In this document: positions 46,813 to 56,562 of the stretch, one piece after another
Position numbering within the stretch: the stretch's first letter is position 1
Layout of the letters: every line of letters starts with the position of its first letter
NCBI GenBank assembly: GCA_001584585.1
Contig: LSYV01000072.1
Span: 340,674 to 404,673, forward strand
Origin: Gonium pectorale
Taxonomy: Eukaryota; Chlorophyta; Chlorophyceae; Chlamydomonadales; Volvocaceae
DNA length: 64,000 nucleotides
Direction of reading: 5' to 3'
The notes under the pieces: generated by a model
Databases searched by the model: none
What the model was told of the DNA's origin: nothing
The model's input: the letters and a program-made list of their open reading frames with translations, nothing else
Position numbers and translations under genes: made by a program

Positions 46813-48978
46813 CTGGGCGGGGAAGTGTCAATGGCATGGGTCCATGGCGTGAGGCAGCGGTAAGACAACTATGTCGCAGTGCGTGTGTTTTGCTGGGGCC
46901 TCTGGGACCTGCAAAGTTTTTCTGAAAAGTCTTGTTGCGGCAACGGAATGGCGAAAGCAGCGGTATGGCAATGGCCGCTGCTATGGCTGGCAAATCGTCA
47001 CCCTTTGTCAGCATGCCGTCTTGCGAACCGGAAGGGCCCGTCTGCTCGTCGCCGTCGCCCACCATACCTTGCACCTGGCGCCCTCCTGGAGACATCGCAC
47101 TTTCGGGTGTGTTTTTCCGTAGAGGTGGCCTACCTTGTCTTTGCTTCCTCTTTTAGTGAAGTCAGTTCGTGTGTGTGACATGCGTATACGAAGGAGCGTT
47201 TACACGCCCACCGTCACGACGATGTGCGCGCTACAAGAGAGGTAATGTGATTTTGGGCCTGGCACCGTCCGTGATACTTACGGTCTGCCTGTGGCTGTGT
47301 GGCTGTGTGTGGCTGTGTGGCTCCTGAGTACAATTGCGTATCCTGGGGTATTGCGGTTGGCGCTCCTTTCCTAGGGGCCTCATGCTTGTATGTCTCGTTT
47401 GTGCACAATTATGTGCCTCAGAAACAAATGTGCCCCTCAGCCTTCGCAGCCAGCAGAAGGCTACGCAGGATAGGTGGGCTGTTGGGAATGGGGCAATGGG
47501 CTGGCTGCCAGTTTGCCCAGTTTGCCCAGTTTGCCCAGGTCCTGCTGGCTTAGGCCGCCTCCAGCTATACGAAGCATACATCGAAGGGCACACGGCTGCG
47601 TTGCAGCAGCCGCTTGGTGATGGATCCGGATGCACCCTCCAGGGTAACCATCTCAGCTGTTGGACGAGCCGTTGGGCAGGCTATAGGCCTACCTGTCACC
47701 CTCTGCGTGCGTGCGTGCATGCGCGGGCCCAGCAGCTGCTCGATATCAAGCAAGTCAAGCGCAGCCACTCAAGCCTAGCCCAACCTGCAGGAAATCCCTC
47801 AGGGCTGCTTTGTCCTCGTGTGAGAGGCGCTCCAGGGGCACCCACTCCCTGCCCCACGGAATGCTGTTAATCCATTAGGATGCCTGCTGCTATTGAGGTT
47901 ACTCATCAGGAACGCCTAGCACCGCCGCCTGGTAGGTGGTAGCTGAAAAGCTCGGCCGCTGACCAAGCTGACCAAAACCGGCGGCGCGCCACACCAGAGC
48001 CCGGAGGAGCCTGGGTTGTGGGTTGCATCTTGAGCGACGGCCGCTGCCTCCTAGAGCCTATTAGCGAATGAACCTGGCCTGTGGTCGCGATTGAAATAGT
48101 TCTCCAACCGCAAGTTTTGGTGCGTGCTGTGGATGTGGCTGCGGGGTGGGGCTGCTCCCTACGCCCACAGCCACAGCGCGCTAGCCACAGCCCCCAGGCT
48201 CAGGCACGTCCACACGACAACAAAAGGGTATGTCGTAGCTAGCGGCATCTGCAGTCCGCGGTGTGAAAATTGAAGGTGAAAGCGGGGCTGATGATCCATG
48301 GCTGACTCGAAAGGAAGCGCGGCTGTCAAGGCCTCCCGGACTACATTCCCGGCCCAACACGGGAGGGATAGGAAACAGCACTACAGGCTAGTCTAGGGAA
48401 AGAATAGCCGGTCCAGTCTCTGCGGCCTGTGTTTACATTTGGCACCTCCTAAGCCAGCGCGCGGCGCAGCCTCACGTCCATACGTCCACGTCCACACGTC
48501 CAAAAAACCGACCCCTCATATAAGTAGTATAACAGCGGTGCGAAGGTTCCGTTAGCTCTAAGCCATACATCGTTCACGTAATCGGTGACAGGAATCATGC
48601 AGATCCAAACCTGGCGGTGCCCTATCTAGCACCAGGGAGGCTATTGCTCGTCCTGACAATGTATTGTGGGTACGCTATGTATCCAATAAATGCAATCATG
48701 CTGTAGATGCTGGTCACAAACTGAAACTCTGAACCAAGTCCCTTCTGGGCTCACCCAGCCAAGAAGTGTACTGTGCAGGTATGCCACGTGGAAAAACCAT
48801 GCCAACAAACATTCACATGCCAGAGCGCAGGCGGTTCCCGCATCTGGCGATCGGCGTGTTGACAGGATGTAATGTGGTGTTATGTGAGGTGCAAATTGTA
48901 CAATTCAGATGAGCGCCATGTGATTGAAGAATTAGCATGCCTGATGCTGCCCAACAGCGCCGTCACCAAGATTGGATT
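46813..48978. other. Intergenic region with repeats
   Basis: No gene recognised. Contains a dispersed-repeat member (about 47055-47150), a GGCTGTGT microsatellite (about 47290-47325) and three to four copies of TTTGCCCAG at 47511-47539. The distal part should be the 3' untranslated region of the minus-strand coiled-coil gene. Confidence 0.4.
47511..47539 (+). repeat. TTTGCCCAG short tandem repeat
   Basis: Three exact 9-bp units in a row (CAGTTTGCC CAGTTTGCC CAGTTTGCC) followed by CAGG. Confidence 0.8.
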
Positions 48979-51124
48979 TCAGGGCATCCCGGAGTACAAG
49001 ATTTGATCCAGCTCATCCTCGCGCCCGGCCTCCGCCTCAACCTCCGCCTCCACCTCGCCGTCACTGCCATGGGTGCTGCCGCCGCCGCTGCTCGAGCCGC
49101 GCTCCGTGTCGCTGACGTCGTGCCCTTCAGCAGGGACCGACTCTTGGAGCCCCAGCGACGACGCCGAGCGGGCAGAGGACGACCGCGACGCCAGCGCCGC
49201 CGCGGCGGCGGCGGCGGCGGCCGCGTTGAGTACGGAGGAGGCCCCGGCCTCCTGCAGACCGCTGTCGCTGATGCTGCCGTCTGCAGCGGCGGACACCAGC
49301 TCAACCTCCACCACCGGCCCCGACGCGTCATCCGAGGCTGGCGCCGGAGCCGCTACCGCGGCGGCGGCGGCGCCTTGTGCAAGAGGGGAGGCTGCCGGAG
49401 GGTCCGACGCGGCGGCGCAGGCCTCCAGCTCCGCCACTCGTCGGTTGCTCAGCACCAGGGCCGCCGTGAGGCACACCGCCTCACGCTCCACGGCCTTGAT
49501 CTGTGGGCACGTGCGATTCGGGGGGGGGGGACCATTCAGGCGCTGCGTGCTGCGGGACTGCGGCTAGTGCAGCTCGGCGCACGGCGGGCAACAGATAAAC
49601 AGCACGTACGGCACGATACCACGTACAGGTCACTGCACCTCACGACACCGGCGGTCATACTGCATTAAGGAGTGCAAGCAAGGCCGCATATTGGGCGGCA
49701 GCGCGGCACTGGGCTCACCCGCTGGCTCTTGATGTCCAGGGACCAGGACATGGAGCCCAGCTCCTCCTCGAGCTCCTCCACCTTGCTGGTGGCGTCGGAC
49801 AGCCGCTGGCTCAGGTCGGCCTCGCGCGCGGCGGCCTCCCGCAACTGGGCGCGCATCTTCCGGGCGTCGTCCGCCATCGCGGCGTTGACAGAAGCCTGCA
49901 CGTGCGGGTCACAAACACAGCACCCAACGGTCGGCATCTCAACAATAATGTGCATCGACTGTACGGGTTGGTGGCTAGCCGACGGAGCTGCAACCGCCGT
50001 GCGTGCGCACGAGAAGAGCGGCTTGCGAGTGGATTGTATGGAATGTACAGCAGCGGCTGCAGCATCACGTACGGCACCCACAAAGAGCAAAGACTTGATG
50101 CAATTCAGCAAAGCAGGCTCGTGAGGATGCCAGCAAGCCGCGCAGACTGGCTACCGTTCAGCACTTCAGTACGTCAACCACCTATCGGCCACGGGCCTCG
50201 GGGCGCATAGGGCTGCGCACGCACGCACCGTGTGTCGGGCCTCCAGCCGGCTGGCCTCGAGCTGCTCCCCGAGCGCGATGGCGTCGCGGTTCCGCTGCGC
50301 CAGCAGCTTGGGTGCGTTGACCTCAAAGCGGGAGCGCTGCATGTCGGCCACCGCAGCGGCCCGCTCCTGCTCAGCCTTGACAGCCTGTAGTTTCGGCGGA
50401 GCAGCGGGAGGCACACAGGTCGATACATGCGAGGGATCAACAGCAGCGGGCAGAGTCGTCGGAGACCCGGGGTACGAATGCGCGGTGCTTACAACCCGAA
50501 TCCCGTACACGAATACATGTGTCCAGAGCAGCAGAGCGCAGAGTTGCGTGTCTATCCGTACTACAGCGCTGGCAGGTTAGCACCCGAGCACCCGACTACC
50601 CACCTTGCCCTTGTAGAGCCGGGCAGCCTTGGTCGCTTGTAGCGCCTGCCGCTGCGCCTCCGCCAGCTGCAGCTCGCACTCGCCCAGGCGGCCCTCCGCC
50701 AGCAGCGCTCGCTCCTCAGCGGCCAGTCGGGAGCGTCGCTCGACGGAGGCGGCTGCTGTGAACGCGATGACCTCGTGGCTCTGTTGCGCGAGGCAGAGGC
50801 GGGGTGGAGGGGGATGACGGGCACTCAGTTAAAGCGATCGGGCGATTCGGCAGACGTCTTGCGCCAGTAGGATGTGAGGAGATCATGGAGGTCGTGATAT
50901 CTCCAGTGCACATACGCTCTGGAAGAAGGAACGGTGCGGGTTGTGCGCATCCGCAAGCAGAGCGGCACGCCGGTGTGCATTAACCCCATGAACCCCACCA
51001 ACCGTGCTACCAATCCGTGCCTCACCTTGTGATCAAGCTCCTCTTGCAGCTGCTTGTTCCGGCGCTGGCTCTGGTCCAGAAGATTGGTGTAATGTTGGAG
51101 CGCCTGTGCGAACTTCGCAGCCAT
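48979..51124 (-). CDS. Coiled-coil protein with acidic Ser/Ala-rich tail, unknown function
   Basis: Predicted exons (minus): 51124-51026, 50780-50604, 50384-50229, 49895-49719, 49500-48979; all junctions are phase 0, total 376 residues. The first four exons code an almost continuous coiled coil: LQHYTNLLDQSQRRNKQLQE, RLAAEERALLAEGRLGECEL, LAEAQRQALQATKAARLYK, LGEQLEASRLEARH, DLSQRLSDATSKVEELEEEL. The last exon codes one more helix (AVEREAVCLTAALVLSNRRV), then an Ala/Ser-rich region and an acidic tail (DGEVEAEVEAEAGREDELDQ). The uniform phase-0 exons suggest an old repeat-built rod. I do not recognise the family; scaffold or flagellar/centrosomal proteins look like this, but that is only an analogy. 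The frame stays open upstream to 51451, so the true start may be earlier than the chosen Met. Confidence 0.62.
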
Positions 51125-52162
51125 GTCGAGGGCCGGAGCGGCCAGCACTGAGGCACTCGGGACCTGCAGGCGAGAAACAAAATCACTCTTCTCAAACTTG
51201 CTGAATACGAGAGCGAAATGCGCAAGCAAAGCTGTTTGCAGCCGGCGGACTCCGCTGCAATGCGCCCACCTCGAAGGGAAAAGCTCCGGCCAAGCCCTCC
51301 CTATCGACCAGCGTGCTCCATGTCCCAAATAACCTGAGTGTGGGCAAGATTGGGCGCGTGAATGTGAATCTGCGTTGACCCAGATGTCAGGACACATGCA
51401 TCGAGTCGCCGACATGTCAAGCGGCACTCCTCCATACGTTCCGCAACGCACTGCATCTTCACTTTAACTATTATAAAAGCGCGTACATGGCAGTTGCGGT
51501 GCCCCTCACGGTGGTATGCCGCCCACTTGCTTACGCCCCCGGCAGGGCCAGGCCAGGCGCACCTCGCACCGCCGCATTACCCCGCCTACCTGCTGCTTGT
51601 CCGGAACCGGTTCAATGTCATGTCCTGATTATCCATCCTGTCCAAGTGTCGATGCCGAGCGACGTTACTTTGTGCGCAAAGGTCAAAAAGTGCCAGTAAA
51701 GAGCGCTCAGGCTGAGCGAAGGTTGCTGCAAAAGTCATCAAAGACAAAGCTATAATGGAGTTGGCTTCATGTGGCCTCAGTTCTTTGTACTTCGAGAGCG
51801 GCCTTCGCATGACCTGCCGCTACTGGCACAAAACCATGTGCGAGATCGCGGTTCCTGTTATGCTTAATCAACAGATGTCACCAGGAAGTATCCAATGTCA
51901 TGAAGATTACCTTCAAAGCGTCAGACCGGTTTGGCGCTTGCAACCATGCTTTCTTGCTCAATCGAGCACCCTGTGGGAATGTATCAAACAGGACGATTTA
52001 GGCTATCCAGATCTGCAATGGCGGGCGAGGGTTTTTATGTAAGGGACCAGAGCCATGGCATGGCGCTGCGACGATTTCCACTGAGCCTACTGGGCCATCA
52101 CCACGGGGCATTCATCTGGATCGCATGAGCTTGCAGCAGTCTCTAGCCGTATTGCAACAAGT

Positions 52163-52258
52163 ATGGCGAGCTCTGCAAGTAGTCTCCGCGCGGCCCCGGC
52201 CCGTACCCAGCGCAGCTGCCTGAAGCCACCGGCGGCGAGACTGCACCACCGTTGCAGG
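52163..52258 (+). CDS. Possible first exon of a plastid-targeted protein
   Basis: The ORF starts MASSASSLRAAPARTQRS and continues through an Ala/Arg/His-rich, acid-free segment to a strong donor-like site (AGG|GTAAGC at 52258/52259). This is typical of a chloroplast transit peptide in green algae. I could not find a downstream exon with a convincing protein, so it may be a decayed gene or chance. Confidence 0.2.
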
Positions 52259-53029
52259 GTAAGCGACACTGGCTTTCAGCCTTGTATGCGCATCCTCACA
52301 GATATGCCAGTTTGCCCATGCAACTCGCGAGTGCGGTACGTCTGTTGTTTGGGACACACGCCGGCTTTGAATTCCCGCACCTACCGCCCTCTCCCGCGTT
52401 AAGCGGACATGCGCTCGGGCCCGGCGGGGATGACTCTCCGCAGACCCTTTCATGTAGACCTGCGAGACGCATGGGAGGCATGATAAGTTCCGTTCGCCAA
52501 GAGCGCAAAGCGCACCTCGGCGCGCGCACAGCGACCGGGGTCCACCGATAGCCGCCGCCAAGCAAAGACTCGTAGTGGCTTTTGCACGCATCGCAAGTGC
52601 AGGGGGCGGGCCAGGGGGGTTGGGGGCAGGGGGGTACCGTGTGTCGCGATGGGTTTGGGTACCTGAGACACGCACGTAGCCAGCATGCAGCTCCTGTCCC
52701 GCGCCGAGTGTTTGGCGGCACGCCCACAGTGTAGGCCTTTACTAAAAAAAACTAGCGACCTCGAGCGACATGGCCGTTAGGCGGTGATTGCCAGACTTGG
52801 GGCCGCGTTCTTGGTCGGGGTATTGGCTCTGCCCCATTGGATGCCCAGTGGTTCGTCGCCAAGCGCCTAGATCGTTCATCGGTGCGGAAAGCCGAGCGTT
52901 GGGCCACTCGTGCCGCGACCTCCGACAGCATGGCGCACGACATCCAGGCCGCCCATCCCTCCGTCGCCGCGGCCGATTCAGGTGCCCAACCTATAGAGTA
53001 AGCCATCCGCAATACAACTGGCGCACCAC

Positions 53030-53230
53030 AATATCGAGAGCGCGATTGCTTGGAACACCAAGGTTTGCGGTGGCTGCGACGACCCGCGGGCCCACTCAAC
53101 ACGAGCAAAGCACTGGCCAGGAATAAATGACTCCGTGAGGAGTTCAAGCGTGGAGACGCCGCGCTGCGTGGCGCCGACGGCCGTTCAGGTCAAACCGCGG
53201 TCAACCTGGAGGGGGCCAGGCAAGCGCTGC
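53030..53230 (+). mobile_element. Degenerate Ty1/copia RNase H-like fragment
   Basis: Reading + frames, DDPRAHSTRAKHW and, one frameshift later, REEFKRGDAALR followed by a segment ending QALPP resemble the end of the copia RNase H domain (consensus of the type DPRxHxRxKHI, then VREx-x-KRGDxxLR, then ALP). Stops and frameshifts break it, and I see no long terminal repeats. The similarity is from memory of the family pattern and is weak. Confidence 0.3.
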
Positions 53231-53234
53231 CGCC

Positions 53235-55699
53235 ATGCCGACCTACATAATCAACTATGCGAAGAGCGACAAAGCAGCCAAGTGCGGAGGTAAACCGGGC
53301 GGCGAGCGGAGACCGAGCTGCTGCGCAGACCTTGATGCCGAAAAGGCACCCGTCTGGCGCCCTGCTCTGTCGACATTTGCTTTGAACGGACTGCTGCCCA
53401 TGCTGTTCTCTTCGCCGGGTGACCCGCGGGTCGTTCCTCCGGATCCCTCCCGGCCTGGTACCCCACTTCCCATCCGCGTTACGCTGTGTGCGCCCTTGCG
53501 TTATCCTCAAAACTCCTGGCTTCCCGCGCCCCAACTTGTACGTGCCCTCAACGCCCCGGCGCCGCTGCAGATTGTAGGCATGACATCCCCGAGGGCCAGC
53601 TGCGGCTGTGCACCGTGGCGGCCACCGGACACGCGACCGGCAGGTGGGTGCGGTGGAGATCGCCAACGGCCAACGGCCAACGGCGTGCTCAAAGCAAGTG
53701 CACCCATGCAAGCAAGCATGTGGGTGGTTGGGTGGGTCGGTGGTGGACATCCAAATCATCCGCTTGGCGCCAGGCTGCCGCGTGCCGCCGCCGCCGCACA
53801 GCACCTTGCACTGCACTCTGCACACGCACGCGTGCGTGTGTCTCAGATCCGCCTCACACGCCGCTCGCTCGCGCACGCTTTACTCCTCCGGCTCGTGAAG
53901 TCGTGATCCCGCCTCCAACCCCCCGTCGCCAGGCACTTCCCCGGCTGCGTGAGCGTGCGCGTGGCCGCCAACGCGCTCAAGGCGCACGGCTCCGTGCACC
54001 AGGTGCCGGGCTACGCGGAGCTGCGGCCCGAGGACCAGGAGCTGGTGGCCACCACCTTCCACGAGCTGCTGGGCCCGGAACGCGAGGTGCGCTGGCGCCT
54101 GTCAGGCACCCGTGCCCCAGTGGGGTGCGGGACGAACGTCACACATGCCTTGCACTCTTACTGTGTTCCCGCCCGTCCTATTGAGCGTGTATGGCCGTAG
54201 GGGCGGGCTCCCTCCTGTGCAGGTTTCTCTTTTTTCAATACCGGAACCCGCTTCGCCCACCGCAAGTGCGCAGCCCCGTCCGCGTTGCGCCTTGCCCGCC
54301 ATTTACTGCACATGTCGACATGTGGTTACGGTACGCTCATGTGGTGTGGGCGTGTGGCTTCACCGCCGCCTTTGCCATGTGGCACCGGGTGGGCTGACCG
54401 CAGGAGGGGGCGCACGCAGAGGTCAGCCACGAGGGCGCTGAAGCGCAGGCGACCCAGGGGGAGGGCACCCAGGAGGGCGAGCAGGGGGAGGACCGACAGG
54501 CAGCCAAGGAGCCCAAGTCCAAGGCCCGCAGCGGCGCCCGCAAGCGCAAGGCGCCAGGATCCGCTCGCTCCCCAAAGGGCCGCTCCAAGCGGCAAGCCCG
54601 CGGCAGGTCGCGGCAGTGGGGAGCGGCGGTGGGCCAGGTCACGTCTGGAGAAGGCACAGAAACCACGGGCACAGAGCACGGTGCGGACGCGGAGCAGGGG
54701 CCGTCCGGGGCTGAGGGTGGCGGCGGCCCGCACGCGATGGAGGTAGAGGCCGAGGAAGGCGGCGGTGCCGGTGGCGGCGGCTCCGAGGCGACGGCGGCGG
54801 AGGCGGCCGCCGAGCCATATCGCCATCCCGGCGAGGCCGCGGTGTCGCGCGGGGGCCGGGGCCGCCGCGGCGATGCTAAGGGCGGCGACGGAGACGAGCA
54901 CAAGGCCCCAGAGCACGGTCAGCCGCAGGCGACGGAGCCGCAGCAGGCGGCGCAGGCTGGGCCGGCAGGTCAGCCGGCACCCATGGAGACCGAGGATGGG
55001 CGTGGAGCGGCAGAGACGGCGGAAGGGGGCGATGGCGGCGGCGACGACCGGCAGCAGCCTGGCGAGGAGGCGCAGGGGGGTGCTGAAGCGGTAAGGGCGG
55101 CCGGTGCCACGGGGGCGGAGCTAGCGGAAAGCGGCCCGGCTACCGACCTGGCAGCGGCGGAGCCAGCGGCGCCAGCGGCGGACGCGGCGATGGGCGAGGC
55201 CGGTGGAGAGGGGGCGACGTGCCCCGAGGGGGGAAGAGGCCAGCCGCAGGAGGGTGGCCAGCCGCAGCGAGAGCAGCAGCGCGAGGCGCCGCCGTTGGGT
55301 GCGTCCCCGCACGCGCCGGCGGAGCAGTTTGCGGCGGCGCCGGCTGTACCGCCGCTGCCCGAGGAGGGGGAGCCCGGCGCGCAGCAGTCGCACCAGCCCG
55401 CAGCGCAGCACCAGCCGGCGGGGGAGCAGCAGCGGTCCCAACCGCAGGACCAGCAAGGGCGGAATCGGCTACGGGAGCCGCGGTCCGAGGAGCAGCGGCC
55501 GGCGCCGCCGCCCGTTGCTGCCGACGCCGCCGAGCGTCAGGCGATGCTGCTGGCGGCGGAGGCGGCGCAGGCGGCGGAGGCGGTGGCGGGGCAGCTGGCG
55601 GAGGCGCGGATCGGGCCGATGGCGTTCGACGTCGACACAGCGGGGCAGTCGGAGGGCGCCGTGCGGGCCGGGGCAGAGGGCGTGACGGCGTCAGGATGA
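53235..55699 (+). CDS. PARP-type zinc-finger protein with long low-complexity acidic tail
   Basis: Predicted exons: 53235-53289, 53571-53643, 53933-54086, 54404-55699; 525 residues. The N-terminal 95 residues match a PARP-type zinc finger: IINYAKSDKAAKCGDC (Cys17, Cys20), then DIPEGQLRLCTV, then RHFPGC (His44, Cys48), then VHQVPGYAELRPEDQELV. This type of finger binds DNA breaks or nicks in PARP1 and DNA ligase III. A later donor at 53650 would add Trp-Val before the His and may be the real one. The remaining 430 residues are low complexity: a basic Arg/Lys/Ser stretch (a likely nuclear localisation and DNA-contact segment), then long Glu/Gly/Ala/Gln/Pro-rich sequence. No catalytic ADP-ribosyltransferase or ligase domain is present. 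The likely role is nuclear DNA binding; the partner is unknown. Confidence 0.7.
54161..54240 (+). repeat. Member of dispersed repeat family 1 (in a PARP-finger gene intron)
   Basis: Shares GCGTGTATGGCCGTAG-GGGCGGGCTCCCTC and TGTGCAGGTTTCTC with the copy at 15066-15160. It sits in the intron between 54086 and 54404. Confidence 0.65.
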
Positions 55700-56562
55700 G
55701 GACTTCAGGGGGTTTGACCGTTGGCGGTGTCAGGTGAATTCGTCGCACATGAGTTGGGGGGTGGACGCCTCGCCAGCCAGGAGGTGAGGGGCGTAAGAGG
55801 CGCCGGCACGACCGACGGACTGAGCGCTTGGCGACGGTTGTGCTGGTTGCTCGTGGGGGTTGCAGTTGCGGCTGTGTCGGTTGGGCGGTTGAGACGATGG
55901 CAGTTGACGCGACTGCGGTTATTGGCGGTTCGATGCCGCCTCATGACGGTTGCCCAAGTCTACATCAGAAGCATGGGCTGTAGGGCAACTCTGTGTTGCA
56001 AAACGACTTTTCAAGTGCCGACGGTTGACGTTCCAATGCCCATGTCTGCTGTGTTAAGGCGCTCCCATGGAGGCCCAGGCTAGGCCCCCTCTCAGTTGGG
56101 CAGGACGGAATAGAAAACAGCTATGTAAAGCAATGCACGCATTCGTGTGACGCTTCGATGCCGTTACAAGTGCAATGCCAGCGTTCGGCGCCAGGCCCCT
56201 ACGAGGCTTCGGCGCTGGCCCAGCTCGTAGCCACCGCGCCCCGCGCCTGCTCTCGTGCGGCAACTCTCCTGCCCAGCAAACAGCAACCAAGGCAGCATCC
56301 TGCTTCAGTACAGCGCTCCAGCTTCGCGCCTCCCACCGGCACCGGCGAACTACGCGCTCGCCCCAGCAGATAACGCACGATGTACACGCCTCTCTCAACC
56401 CTACCTCGGGGCAAAATCACTGCACCCTATTCGGTGCGCCTTTGTACGGCATCGCCCTCGTACGGCACGTGGCAGCCGTCCCCCAGGTCGCCGGTGCAGG
56501 GCCTCGGCCATCGCACCGTGCCCGGGTGCGACGCCCTGCACCAGCCCGCGTGAAGCCTTCAT
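55700..56562. other. Convergent intergenic region
   Basis: No gene recognised between the PARP-finger gene (plus) and the PDI gene (minus). Rich in GCGGTTG-like short repeats at 55860-55930. Should hold both 3' untranslated regions. Confidence 0.4.

Larger units (their letters stand above)
51125..53234. other. Divergent intergenic region with a possible plastid-protein first exon and a retroelement scrap
   Basis: Between the coiled-coil gene and the PARP-finger gene. A possible transit-peptide exon is at 52163-52258 and a degenerate copia RNase H-like fragment at about 53030-53230; both are listed separately. The 95-codon ORF at 51755-52042 has no recognisable feature. Confidence 0.35.

Noticed and set aside
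49073..49668. Plus-strand ORFs opposite the coiled-coil gene's last exon
   Set aside because: Antisense shadows of Ala/Ser codon repeats; the minus frame keeps splice phase with four upstream coiled-coil exons.
51755..52042. 95-codon + strand ORF
   Set aside because: No recognisable motif, no neighbouring exon, and no sign of conservation that I can see.
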